Below, in pieces: positions 28,318 through 40,154 of a DNA stretch of 64,000 nucleotides. The notes below the pieces were generated by a model. That model was given only the letters and a program-made list of their open reading frames with translations. It was not told the DNA's origin and did no database searches. The stretch's first letter is position 1, and every line of letters starts with the position of its first letter. Source of the stretch: Mesorhabditis belari (Eukaryota; Nematoda; Chromadorea; Rhabditida; Rhabditidae); contig CAUEEP010000733.1 in assembly GCA_958450365.1 (NCBI GenBank), positions 372,001 through 436,000 of the forward strand, given 5' to 3'. The position numbers and the translations under genes are program-made.

Positions 28318-30496
28318 ATGCGAAGAAATTTCCTATTAATTCTCATTTTGATCGGTTTCTTCTTAATTTTCTATCGTTTGCTTGAACAGTCGGATGTTCC
28401 AGAAGAAAAGCTAAAAACATACACGGCAGAGCCTGCAATTCATAGAGGTACAAGTTCTTCGTAAATTAAAACCTAGATCTTTAGGTCCTTACATTCCAAA
28501 GGTTTTAATCTATGCTGCTACTCCATTCTTTCGTGGACCAGTCACCGATGAGCACTTCTTGAGCGCTTGTACTTCTACCAGGGTAAGTGAGTGGCAATAT
28601 AATTACTAGAGATAGAAGGCATGGGTTCAGCTCAAGTTCTCAGCCCAGTCTAGTCAATCCACTGGACTGCACTGGGACTAGGCTCCGTTACATCCCTAAT
28701 TGACACTACTGACACTAATATTGCTTACTTTAGCAATAGCTACAATAAGATGCAATGGGCATACCTTTTTGAGTTCAGGATCTCATAAGAAATCTTTTAA
28801 TTTTTCCCTTTTTCTACTCCTACAGCTTTCGCCTTCATTCTCCAAATGCTATTCCTGATCTGTAGTATCAGAATCTTTCCAGGGTCAATGTCATATCACA
28901 AGCGATTCAGCCGAATTCGTCAATGCTTCAGCTGTCGTTTTTCACAATCCCGATTTCGACAATCAGCATTTAAGCTATCCATTTAATGGGACAAGAAATG
29001 ATGAGATTCCATATGTTTGGTGGAGTCTCGAGAGTCCAACAAATGGCTTATTTGTGGCGCCACCAAGTGAGTTGTTTCAGAAATTATTTGAAATATTGCA
29101 AGTAGTTTGTTTTTAAACAAAGTTGCTTTCAGATTTTGTCAACTGGACAATGTACTTCACCCGGAATTCCGATATTTGGTATCCTTATGGTCATTTTCAT
29201 CGGCTGAGCTCTAAAATGAAGGGTTAGCAGCTTTTTTTTGATCATAATTAGTCCAAAATTAAGTAATTATATAAAAATAAAGCTTTTAGTTGATTATGAG
29301 CCAATTTGGGGACAGAAAAGCGATGAAAAGATGGCACTGTGGATTGGGTCGAATTGCCAGACGGTCAACAAAAGAGCGCCATTGATGGAGGCTTTGCGAA
29401 CAGTTGGATTAAAGGTATTCTAGAAATATGAGTGAAAAACATACGTCACACTTAGACACGAATATTTTATCATAACTTTTAGCTAGAGATTTTCGGGGCT
29501 TGTGGCAAGCGAACACCGAAAGATTGTGATGGAGTGCTGAAGCAGAATTTCGATTGTATACACGAAATAGTCAAGTGAGACAAGGCTGAATTGGCATGGC
29601 CATTGTTTCTCGTGGAGAAAGATAGTTGAAATATAGAGTCTTTGTTCATTCAATGACAGTTAAAAACAATTTAACCATAACAAAAACATAGCTTTTTTTA
29701 GAGAATACAAATTCTATATGGCGATCGAGAACTCATATTGCGAAGACTATGTGACCGAGAAATTCTTCGCTACGGTCATGAAAAGAGACTCGATTCCAAT
29801 TGTGGCCCGGCGATCGATTTACACCGATTTACAGGTGAAATCTTGAAAAGAAAATATTTATATAAGTTTTACCTTTAGATTCCTGCTTCTTCATATATTG
29901 CAATTGACGATTTCGCAAATTTGAAAGAGTTTGTTAAATATCTCGAGGTTGTCGGGTCAAACAAGACAATGTATTTGGAGTTTTTTAAATGGAAAGAACG
30001 ATATCAGTTGGTTTTACAGTACATTGCTGATTTGTAAGAGAATTTCATCTGTAACCTCAATTTTTATATCTATAGCCTGTACATAAGGTGTCAAAACTTG
30101 ATATTTGTCAACTTTATGATCATTGTTAGGTACGAGCAAATTGAAAGCAAAAGCAAATTGAAACGGATAAGACATAGATTTGCATGAATAGCGTTGTAAG
30201 TTTTCTATGTTTTCTATGTTTTCATTTTTGAACCAATTTAAGTTCATTTTCAGGAACTTATCAAGATGAAGCTGTGCTTAAAATAAAAATCCTTTATTTC
30301 CAGAGTGGTGCCAGAGATGAACGATGGAACTGGCTTCTGTGCTTTGTGCCGCCGTCTCCTCCAAGGCCATTACCGTCGTCAAACCTATGAAAATCTTATG
30401 GAATGGCAATTCACGACAAAAACTTGCAATAACTCGTACTTGAAATCCTATTTTGATGTCAGTCCAAAGGGACAAATTATCATCCCAAAGGAGTGA
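28318..30496 (+). CDS. Alpha-1,3-fucosyltransferase (GT10)
   Basis: Nine exons or so from ATG 28318. The start encodes a type II signal anchor (RRNFLLILILIGFFLIFY), as expected for a Golgi enzyme, followed by a stem. Exon 4 has the family segment NFVNWTMYFTRNSDIWYPYG. Exon 5 has WIGSNCQTVNKR. Exon 6 has LEIFGACGKR. Exon 7 (about 29703-29834) carries the donor-binding motif EYKFYMAIENSYCEDYVTEK, the most diagnostic part of GT10. The last exon holds GFCALCRRL and stops at 30494-30496. It transfers fucose from GDP-fucose to GlcNAc in glycans. Length and motifs agree with full function; the acceptor cannot be told. Conserved Cys residues and N-glycosylation sites are present. Confidence 0.9.
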
Positions 30497-30677
30497 TTTT
30501 TTTGAGCAAAAGAACTTACTTAACAACTGAGATACAATTGTAACGGGTAACTTTTTGTAATCGGGTGCTAAAAGTTCAGTTTGTGATTGGTTTGTAATAA
30601 AGGTTTCAATTATTGTTTGGTTCAAGCTTTACTCTAAATTGATGCAATTGATAAAGCTTTAACTAAGCTTAAAAAGC

Positions 30678-30782
30678 AGGTTGAACATCTTAAGCAGTCA
30701 GTTTAGTACCATCTAGAGCCAGCTCGATACCTAGAGCTATTAAATAGTTGGTACTAAACTGACTGCTTAAGATGTTCAACCT
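30678..30782. repeat. Perfect 33-bp inverted repeat with 39-nt loop
   Basis: AGGTTGAACATCTTAAGCAG... at 30678-30710 is exactly reverse-complementary to 30750-30782; the loop is 30711-30749. It starts 180 bp after the fucosyltransferase stop codon. A transcript would fold to a long, mismatch-free stem. Confidence 0.85.
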
Positions 30783-30945
30783 ACTTTTTATTTCAGTCTC
30801 ACTAGACATAGCAAAGCTTTTTTCATTCCAAATCACTGTCAAACTCAGATTAAACCAAGATGTTACCACATTTTTTTCATTTTTACATCTCGAGTTTTCT
30901 ATCTATCAAAAGCCTTACATATTGTGGACACTCCAAGTTTAGTTT

Positions 30946-30990
30946 AGATCTGAACTGTTTGGTTTGAGAGCAACCAAACAGTTCAGATCT
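30946..30990. repeat. Perfect 19-bp hairpin with 7-nt loop
   Basis: AGATCTGAACTGTTTGGTT at 30946-30964, loop TGAGAGC, then the exact reverse complement at 30972-30990. It lies between convergent genes, the fucosyltransferase (plus) and the mucin (minus). Confidence 0.85.
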
Positions 30991-31358
30991 CATTTGAGCG
31001 TGTTCATCCGCGTTGGGAACTGTTGGCAGTAGCAAAATGGCAAACCCCACTTTTTAATATTGCTGAATTTGCATAGAAAACCTTGGGACAGAAGTTGAAC
31101 GGAAAGTGGAATTCGAGTCACGCCAAAATCGTCGGATCAAGGATAAATGAAAAATTTTAACTGTAATATTTTTAGTTTAAATTTTTAAGGTTAGCACCAT
31201 GTAATTATCGTAATTGATTTCAGTGAATGCAAACATTCTCTCTAAACGCAAACAAAACAATATGAAACAACATGAAGTCTCAAAGATCATAAAGAAATTT
31301 GGCCAACAATGCTTTCTACACAGACAAAGTTCCACAAAACAAAAAGGAAAACAATTTC

Positions 31359-34300
31359 TTAACAAGAATTTGACGAATCGTAGCAACTCCAGGCGTCAAA
31401 GTTTGTCTGAAAAATAAAATAAAGGATCAATCGAGAAGTTTTTTTTACATTTATTTCATCTTTGAGTTTTAGTTACTATTCAAGAAAATCTTTTTTTTGC
31501 TTGCAAATATTAAGTAAAACCACCTGATTGAATTGCCATGTTTGAGAGGCCGAACAAGTGAATGGCGTATATCCCGGAGTTGAGTCAGTCGAGTTCATTC
31601 CAAGCTGAATTTGATCGATCTATTACTGGCTTCAATCCTCTAGTCCTCTATTACTGGCTTCAGACTAAAGACTAGAGGCTTTGATCCTCTAGTCTTTAGA
31701 GACAAGTAGCTCTTGTGTACTTTTATATGAAAACAATCTTGATTGAACTCTCAAGCCTCACCGTAAATAGGCAAGTATTCCACTGGGAGACTGGTACCGT
31801 TGCCGAAGAAGTCGCATAGACATCAAAGTGAGTCTAAATGAAAAGATTTCTTTGGTTGCAGACCCAAAACCTTACGCTACTGAACTGATCGGCATAACAA
31901 TACCAGTTGGCGATCAGACAGTTGGTTGTCGTATCGATTCTAAACGGTAACATGTAGTTTTTTCCTTCCAGGCTTCGGCCTTACGAATATCCAAAAGACA
32001 TTGTTCCCAGTGTGCTCTTTTTCCCGACTGTTATGCTGTTTGTCAACGTGGCCAAATTTTGCGTGCACATTTGACAAGCTAAAGTTTCAGGATGTTTTTT
32101 ACAGGTTTCGAGCTTAAAGCTATTGAATGATTTTGACCATCTTTTACTCTTGGTACTCACGTATTTGGGGGTCGATGACCAATGGAGTCGTCGTAGTAGG
32201 GATTGTGGTCGTTGTGGTTTTAGCACATTCTACAAAAATGTGAACAATAGATAGGTAAATAGCAAAAGTTACTTTTTGGATTAGGACAATCAGTTGTTGT
32301 AGTAGTGGTAGTTTTGGTAGTTGTAGTAGTCGTCGTCGTTGTTGTAGTTGTGGTGGTTGTCATAGTTGTAGTTGTTGTTGTTGTAGTGGTGGTTGTAGTA
32401 GTTGTAGTAGTCGTCGTCGTCGTTGTTGTTGTTGTTGTCGTCGTCGTCGTTGTTGTTGTCGTTGTTGTAGTTGTAGTTGTAGTTGTTGTGGTGGTTGTAG
32501 TAGTTGTAGTAGTCGTCGTCGTCGTCGTTGTTGTTGTTGTTGTCGTTGTCGTTGTTGTCGTCGTTGTCGTCGTAGTTGTTGTGGTGGTTGTAGTAGTTGT
32601 AGTAGTCGTGTCGTTGTTGTTGTTGTTGTAGTGGTCGTAGTTGTCGTTGTAGTGGTGGTTGTCGTCGTTGTCGTTGTAGTTGTAGTTGTTGTTGTTGTAG
32701 TGGTCGTAGTAGTCGTGGCTGTTGTTGTGGTCGTGGTCGTTGTAGTGGTTGTCGTTGTTGTAGTGGTAGTTGTTGAAGTTGTTGTAGTCAAAGTCGTTGT
32801 TGTTGTAGTTGTGGTCGTTGTAGTGGTAGTTGCTGTTGTCGTAGTAGTTGTAGTAGTGCTGTCAGTTGTAGTTTCTTCTGTTGTTATGCTAGCAACAGTT
32901 GTAGTGAAAAGCTTGGTTGTAGAAAGCATTGCTGTGGTCGTTGTTACTGGCTCCGTTGTGGTGGCGTCGGTTGTAGTTGTTGGTTTATCAGTTGTTGTCA
33001 AATCTGGGATAGTTGTCGTTGACTCGGTTGTAGTCGTAAGCTTGACTGTTGTTGTAGAATCAGTTGTTAGTTCAGTGGTAGTTGTAGAATCAGTTGTTAG
33101 TTCAGTGGTAGTTGTAGAATCAGTTGTTAGTTCAGTGGTAGTTGTAGAATCAGTTGTTAGTTCAGTGGTAGTTGTAGAATCAAGAGTTTTTGTGGCTGTC
33201 GTTGATACCTCAGTGCTCGTTGTAAAAGTAGTTGTAGTCAATTCAGCTGTTGTAGTGGATTCCGCAGTTGTTGATGTTAAATGAGTTGTCGAGGCTGTTG
33301 TAGTTGAAGTTAGAGAGCTTGTAGTTGTCAAATAAACTGTTGTCGTTATAGGTAGGTTTGTTGATGTTGTTGCTGCCACTGTTGTTGACAGGGTTCCTGT
33401 AGTTGTTAAGCTTGGTGTAATGGTCAATTTAGTTGTAGCTTCTTGGCTTGTCGTAGTTCCACTTGGTGTTGTAGTTATAGCTTCAGTTGTTGTTGTCAAA
33501 TCACCCGCTGTTGTTGTTTGTGCTTGTGTTGTTGTTAACGATTCAGTCGTGCTCAAAATACTTGTGCTTTCAGTGGTATCTGCAGTGGCTGTCGTTGTAC
33601 CCATGGAACTTTTTACGGTAGTAGTTTCTTCTGATGTCGTAGTTTGAGAAATTGTATTACCGGCAGTAGTTGAGGCTATTTCAGTAGACGATGTTGCAGT
33701 AATTGATTTTTCTGTTGTCGGTTGGAAGGTTGTGTTTTCTGTTGCTGTGGTATCGGTGGAGATTGTTGAAAACTCGGGTGATGCCGTTGAACCAATTGTA
33801 GTAGACATCAAAGTAGAACTCCCACTAGTCACAGTTTCTGTGCTTATTGCTTCGGATGTCATTTTGGTAGTAGTTTTAGATTCAGTCGTTGTTGGGTTTT
33901 CTGTAGTCTCAGCTGCCGTAGTTGACTTATCAGAGCTGGTGGCTTCTGTTGTTGACGCCAAAGAAGTCGCTATTGTGGTCACGGTTTCAGTTTCTGCCGT
34001 CTCCGTTGAAAAACTACTAGTGGCTGTTGAGCTTGTACTAGAGTCAGTGCTTGAGACTTCATTTGTTGTTGTGCTAGTTTCACTAACAGTGGTTTCACTA
34101 TTTTCGATAGTTGACATCTCAGCTGTGCTTGAAGCACTAAAACTTGTCGTAGAAGACTTTTCACTAGCTCCGTCAGTCGTTTCGACAGTAGTTCCCGCTG
34201 TTTCACCTGTTGTAGGACTTTCTGTCGATAAACTATTAGCAGTTGTTTGAATTGTTGTACTTGAAAGAGTGATACTTATTGTAGGAGACGTTTCAGTAGA

Positions 34301-37300
34301 ACTAGCGCCGCCAGTTGTCACTTCTACTGTAGTTCCCTCCGTACCATCTGTGCTCGCGGTTGTTTCTATTGTAGTTGTAGGAATTTCAGTGGGTAAATTA
34401 TTAGTAGTAGTTGGATTTGTGTTAACATTAGTGGTCGGAGTTCCACCTTCGGTTGTAGAAGTCTCTCCAGTGGTAGACGTTTCACTTGTGCTACGCGCAA
34501 TAAAAGCAGTTGTGGAGGCTTCACTACTTGAAGAAGCTCCAGTTGATCCAGTTTCAGCGGTGCCTGGTTCAGTTGTTCCGCCAGTAACCTCACTTGTTCC
34601 TGTTGTAGTTTTAGATGTCTTCGTTGAGAGTCCACCGATGGTTGTTGAAGTTAAAGAATCATTGCTCCTCGGGGTTTCATTTGTTGTGGCAGTCATTGTT
34701 GTGGTCTTTAGATTGATTGTACCCGCTTCAGTAGTACTTGTGTCTCCGTTAGTTGGGAGAAGTTGTTGTTGTTCCACTTGTATTACCCTCTGTAGTGCGA
34801 CCATCTGTAGATGTTGTTGTGGTTGTTGATGTAGTAGTTTTTGCGATGGGACTAATAGTACTGCCGGTTGTAATGAAGCTTATGGGTTTTGTCGACTTCG
34901 TAGTAGTGATTGGGGCTGTAGTTGTTGTTGTTGCATTGGTACTGATCGTAGTTGATGTAGGTGGTGTTTTTGTAGAGATTGTAGTTGTTGCCGTAGTTGT
35001 TGTTGGTATTATTTCAATCGTTGTGGTCGTAACGGTGTTGGGTATTGTTGTAGTAGTAGTTGAAGTTGGAGTTGTCTGAAACCTACTAAGTTTAGAATTC
35101 TAAATTTTTATTTACCTCATTTTGAGTCTGATTACATAACCCGTACAGAGGGAGTGAGTTTGTTAGGTCAACCGGAACTATTGACGGCAAATAGGAGTAC
35201 ACATAACATCGTCCTCTCGCTTGTGGCTCAAATGTGAACGCCTAAATTTTTGGATATACGTTTAACATGTGTTAGGAAAGTTTTTTAAATTTCCAAATTT
35301 TAATTTAAAAACCTACTACACACTGTTGCAATCCATAATTCAATCGGCAACTCTCATAGCAAGAGTCGATATACGTCAAGTAGCCAACAAATTTCCCTTG
35401 TGGCACCGCTTGGTCATCAAAGTTCTCAGTCAAAAGTTGGTAACCATTTGGGCATGCTAAAGTTATTACTTGTGTTAGCCTTGTTGTCAAGTTTAAATTC
35501 AATCACGAACTAACTTCCAGTTGTAGAGGTTGTAGTGGATATAATTGTGGGTAGAGTTGTGGTTGAAGCCCTAAAAGGTTTACATAGAATTTACATTGTC
35601 ATTGTCTTTCTCTAGTCACAGTTTAAGTCTTTTACATGGTAGTGGTAGTAGTAGGAGAAGTTGTACTCGTAGTTGTAGTAGTTGTAGTTGTGCTTGTAGT
35701 CTTTGTAGTTATAGTTGTTGAAGTTGTAGTTGTGGTAGTTGTTGCCTAGATGTACAGGATACAAAATACCATCAAAAATGTAATACTGTAGTTGTGGTGG
35801 TAGTTGTGCTTGTTGTTGTAGTTGAGGTGATGATTGTAGTCGTTGTTGTAGTATCCGTCGTACTCGTAGTGGTCGTTGTGGAAGACGTTGTACTCGGAGT
35901 AGATGTACTTGAGCTCCATCTAGAATTTTGCAAAGTACAAACAGCCTTTTTGGAATGAAGAGTCTCGCTGGGACTTGTAGTCCACTGGCATCAAACTTCG
36001 AGATTTCGAGGGCCAGCATGCTATTAATAAAAACTTTAAGAGTAAAAGTCATGCTAGTTTTTAAGACAACGTAAGTTTATCGCGATTTGCTAACTTGTTT
36101 CAACAATGCTATTCTATAAGCTACTTGGTGATTTATAACAATTTTGTGTCGTTGTTCACTCACCCGGAGGTGTTCGGAGTGCAAAAGGAGTAAACGGTTG
36201 TGTTGCTCAGTTGAGACCCGACATTCACACAAGCCTCCACTTGCCATTCACGTCGAAACACCGTACAATTGCCTCGACCCCCAGCGGGATCTGGAGTAAA
36301 TGCAAATCTAAATCCAGTGATTTTTTAAAAAATATTACCATACTCACCCCGAGCATTTACCAAGACTTTCATAATCCCAGGTGCATAATTGGGAGCAATC
36401 GAGAGCCGTGTAGAAAAAGCCACCGAATCTCCCGTATGCGCTCGAAATATCCGCGTTCACAACCACAATTGCATAGTTTGGCACATCGGATGATGAACTC
36501 ACAAGAGAGCAGGCGAAAAAAAATTCTCGTTTAGAAGTAAAAAGTTGTACACCTACCATTAGAGTTTGTGGTCATAATTGGTGTTGTTGTCGTTGATTGC
36601 TTTGGAGAAGTGTTGGTCGTGGATCTGAAAATCCTTTTTACTGTACTCTCTTATCAATAATCTTTGTATTATTAGCAATCTAAAAGTTTTTATACCCTGA
36701 GATTGTTGTCGCGCTTGTTGCCGTTGTTGTAGAAAAGAATGGAGCAGAGGGAATAGTCGATCTACAAATCAATAAAATAATTTGATGATAAACAAAACTG
36801 GGATACAAAACAGTCAAATCACTTTTTAGCATATCATTTAGAACTTTGACGCCTACAATTAGCTTATAAAAAAACAAACATGATCGTAGTTAAACCATCA
36901 CTCGAAGGAGAACATTTTCGATAAATTGTTGCGTTGCCTTGATCCAAACTCCCGCTCACATCAAACTAAACTTCTACATTACCTAATTTTCTTAAATTTT
37001 AATTTCAAACAGCTTTTAAGTTTCTAAACTAAAGGCATAACATTCAAACATTCTGTTCACCTGATGTTCATATTGATAGATGTAGCATAAGCCTCTCCTT
37101 TTGCCCGGAAAAAACGCATAACCAAGACAAGGTAGTAGACCATAATTGTAGATACACAACTGACAGCAATCGCCAGCCTCCAGAAAATAACCCCCAAATT
37201 TCCCAATGGAAGCGTTAACGTTGCTGGCGATCACTTCACAGCCGGAAATCCCTCTCGTTAAAGGACAAGAAGAGAGAATGAGCGCTTTTGAACCAACTAG

Positions 37301-39334
37301 AAAGGGAACTTTTTACATGTTCGTTTCCACGTACGCTTATCAAATGTTTTCAAAATTAGTATACAGTGCGTTTCAAATTCTTAAACGCACCCTCTAAAAT
37401 AGCGAATTTTGCATTTTGACCACCTCTACAACTATTAATCTTTTTTCTATTAGAAAGAGCATGTCCTAAAACCTAAATAACACGAAAAATAAGCATACTG
37501 TAAAAAACAAAAATTTTCAAAATAGAAACTTTTTGCTAAATCAACCGTTTCAAATTCTTAAACGCATCCGCCTTTGCTGTTGTTATTTGAAATTTTTCGT
37601 TTTGTTGTGCATATTTTTTTATTAAATTTATAATTTTTGTTAATTTCCAAATAAATGGCACACGGAAAGCTGCTCACGGATTATGAGAAAGGTCAGATTG
37701 ATGCCCGTTTGAGGATTGGCGTCTCAATAAGGAAAATCGCAAAAAATTTGGGCCGATCCGACTCTGCCGTGCGAAATTATGTAAAGTCCGAGTTCGTTTC
37801 TGCACCAAAGAAGAAGCCAGGACCAAAACCAAAGCTTACACCGCGAGCTAGACGCCATATTGTGAACAACATCCACCGAAAAACGATCAATGAAGTGAAA
37901 ACGCAACGGAAAATCAACTCTTCGAAGTCGACAATTTGGCGAGCCATCAAGGAAAAACGCACATATCGATCGACAATTATTGAACATCCAACCGATCGTG
38001 AAGCTTTTGCACAAGAAAGCCCGATTGGCCTTCGCCAAGACTCATATGAATCAGAATTGGTCTATGGCTGGAAAGCCGCTTATGTTTTATTATTTTTTTG
38101 CGTCTAGGTGATCTTTTCCTATGAGAAGAAATGGAATTTGGATGGCCCCGATGGCGTTGGCTACTATTGGAGGGATCTTCGACGTGATCCGATGGTGTTT
38201 GGAACTCGAAACTTCGGCGGTGGTTCTGTGAGGGTTTGGGCAGCCTTTTGTGCTGATGGAACGGTCGCTCTGAAGATGGTTTCAAATCGGATGACTAGAT
38301 AGATATCTTGAACAATTGCTTGTTGCCGTTTTCGCTCCTAAATCAAGTCGTTCCCGATTTGTTTCAATACGACAACGCGTCAGCTCATCGAGCCGGAGAT
38401 ACCCGAGACTGGCTGAACAGCAACAACATTGCAACTTTGGACTGACCCGCTCAGTCTCCTGACCTCAATCCGATAGAAAATTTATGGGGAATGCTTGTCC
38501 GAGCTGTCTACAAGAATCATCGTCAGTTTCAAGACGTTTCCACACGTAAAGCAGCAATTTTTTTCGGCCTAGAGCGATCTCGACGTCTCTGCTCTTCAAA
38601 ACCTCATCAATTCAATGCCAGACCGGATTTTTCAAGTAATTAATCGTTCTGATGCGTGTACAGATCATTAGTTTTGATTTTTTACCTTTGTTTTTTAATT
38701 GGTGTTGATAAATAAAAATATTTTCATAGTGCGTTTAAGAATTTGAAACGGTTAGCAAAAAGTTTCTATTTTGAAAATTTTTGTTTTTTACAGCATGCTT
38801 ATTTTTCGTGTTATTTAGGTTTTAAGACATACTCTTTCTAATAGAAAAAAGATTAATAGTTGTAGAGGTGGTCAAAATGCAAAATTCGCTATTTTAGAGG
38901 GTGCGTTTAAGAATTTGAAACGCACTGTAGTAACTAGAGATCAATGCACATATAGTTTGGTAAGAGTAACTGATTTGGGATCTCAATGATTTGCTAGTTC
39001 GGTAGCGTTGGTTGTTTACTGTCTGTCAGCATTTCAAAACATCACAATAGCGTTGCTTTTTATTATAAAATTCTGATTACAAATTTTGTTCAGGAAAACG
39101 ATTTTCCATCAATTCACGAGGGTTCTAGTAGACATAGGATTATTTGAATATCTTTAAACTTTCTGCTCAATGATAAACTTCACTGTTAACAAGAAAACTA
39201 AAAATATCCAGAAATCGATTCCATGGCTAGGCTCTTAATCTAGTAAATAAAAATCAAGCCTTACCATTTGATTGTGCCCGAGTGCCCAAGTTTCTGATGA
39301 GAAGCAAAAGCCCCAGGCGCAGGAGCCAATCCAT
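31359..39334 (-). CDS. Giant secreted mucin: three PAN-like domains, Thr-rich region, C6-like domain
   Basis: Exon 1 (39265-39334) encodes a signal peptide (MDWLLRLGLLLLIRNLGTRA) and joins in frame to exon 2 (37061-37296) across an intron holding a Tc3-like element. PAN-like modules: exon 2 plus about 36902-36967; about 36345-36490 plus 36175-36320; and about 35330-35460 plus 35110-35245, each with the pattern GKFGGY...C.QLC...YGL..C. Ser/Thr-rich linkers separate them. A huge Thr-repeat exon runs from about 35080 to 32283, surely heavily O-glycosylated. The last exons (about 32230 to 31359) hold a six-Cys domain (ACQMCTQNL...TTTNCLIANWYC...FTCSASQTWQF) like the nematode C6/DUF281 domain. Two frame breaks occur in the repeat (near 34770 and 32610); they may be short introns or assembly slips. 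Role inferred: cuticle, gut or surface mucin. Confidence 0.75.
32283..32900. repeat. GTN/ACN trinucleotide tract coding poly-Thr
   Basis: Almost pure GTT/GTA/GTC/GTG triplets on the plus strand, which read as ACN (Thr) codons of the mucin on the minus strand. The frame shifts by one base near 32608-32613, where the text GTAGTCGTGTCGTTG interrupts the triplet rhythm. Such tracts are unstable and hard to assemble. Confidence 0.85.
33051..33180. repeat. 30-bp minisatellite, four copies, in the mucin exon
   Basis: The unit contains GAATCAGTTGTTAGTTCAGT and repeats four times almost without change. On the minus strand it codes for the decapeptide-like period TDSTTTTELT. It is embedded in the Thr-rich exon. 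Confidence 0.85.
37364..38927 (+). mobile_element. Tc3-like DNA transposon, 1564 bp, in mucin intron 1
   Basis: Flanked by TA (37362-37363 and 38928-38929). Terminal inverted repeats are long, about 200 bp (37364-37566 and 38730-38927), and start CAGTGCGTTTCAAATTC. The sequence GTTTCAAATTCTTAAACGCA occurs twice in each TIR, at the tip and about 180 bp inside, as expected for the two transposase-binding sites of Tc3 elements. The interior is a decayed transposase. The TIRs remain nearly identical, so the insertion is fairly young or has been mobilised in trans. Confidence 0.9.
37655..38670 (+). pseudogene. Tc3-like transposase, inactivated
   Basis: Starts MAHGKLLTDYEKGQIDARLR with a helix-turn-helix (SIRKIAKNLGRSDSAVRNYV) and a Pro/Lys linker. 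The frame breaks near 38100 after a stretch unlike the family. It resumes as VIFSYEKKWNLDGPDG, in which Tyr replaces the catalytic Asp expected before EKK. RNFGGGSVRVWAAF follows, then a stop at 38300-38302. In a later segment SPDLNPIENLWG is preceded by a TGA where the family has Trp. Several independent lesions mean it cannot work. Confidence 0.85.
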
Positions 39335-40130
39335 CGATTGACAAGCCTTCGGCCCTATGCATGCAATTGTTAAGCGTACGGTATTTTAGTCAAAATTCAA
39401 AAAATGACATAAAACTTGAATTGAGTAAGAAACCAAAATGGAAAAGTTGGAAAAACAAACGACGCCACTCGAAGAGGCGCTTTCACGCCCCGATCTATGT
39501 ACTTCTCGCCTCTTTTTCGAGCATTCTGGTCAGTAACTTGCCCAAATAATTGTTACAAACGGACAAAACAAACGGGAAAACAAGTGGATTATCGAAAAAA
39601 ATCCAAAATTTAACAAACATTTAACAAGATATTTAACAAACAATCGAAAAAAATCCTCTTGATTTCCTCGTTGGAAATATTGAATCGGGATTGAATTTTG
39701 TAAATTTGAGAGGCTCTAATTGGTCGAATCGATGTGTGAAATAGGAAAAAGAGGCGAGAAGTACACAGATCGAGAAATACACTCTTCGTTTGGCGTCGTT
39801 TGTTTTTCCAACTTTTCCATTTTGGTTTCTTACTCAATTCTAGTTTTATGTCATTTTTTGAATTTTGACTAAAATACCGTACGCTTAACAATTGCACGCG
39901 TAGAGCCGAAGGCTTGTCAATCGATGGATTGGCTCCTGCGCCTGGGGCTTTTGTTTCTCGTCAGAAACTTGGGCACTCGGGCACAATCAAATGGTAAGGC
40001 TTGATTTTTATTTACTCTTTAAGATTTAGAGCCTGGACATTGAATCGGTTTCTGGATATTTTTAATTTTCCTGTTAAAACGATGAAGTTTATCATTCAGC
40101 AGAAAGGAGAAATTTTAAGGATATTCAGAA
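39140..40130. repeat. Large inverted duplication covering mucin exon 1 and its promoter
   Basis: The left arm (about 39140-39530) and right arm (about 39745-40130) are reverse complements at high identity, with about 200 bp of dissimilar centre. Each arm contains the 70-nt signal-peptide exon, its GTAAGG donor, the start of intron 1 and about 180 bp of upstream DNA. The two first exons thus point away from each other. Confidence 0.85.
39924..39993 (+). pseudogene. Duplicate of mucin exon 1 on the plus strand
   Basis: ATG at 39924 opens MDWLLRLGLLFLVRNLGTRA, nearly identical to the real exon 1 at 39265-39334, and a GTAAGG donor follows. I find no PAN or mucin exon downstream on the plus strand before the GT11 gene, so this is an orphan exon with an apparently intact promoter copy. 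Confidence 0.7.
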
Positions 40131-40154
40131 GCTGATACCATGTTCTTGCATCTC

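Noticed and set aside
32305..32631. Long plus-strand poly-Val open frame
   Set aside because: It is the antisense of the ACN Thr repeat of the mucin; GTN triplets give an open Val frame by composition alone. The same holds for the plus-strand Val-rich frames up to 35079.
37724..38038. Minus-strand open frame of about 100 codons
   Set aside because: It is the antisense shadow of the Tc3-like transposase on the plus strand.
39361..39897. Two matching open frames on opposite strands (MQLLSVRYFSQNSKND...)
   Set aside because: They are simply the two arms of the inverted duplication of mucin upstream DNA read on opposite strands. No signal of selection for protein.
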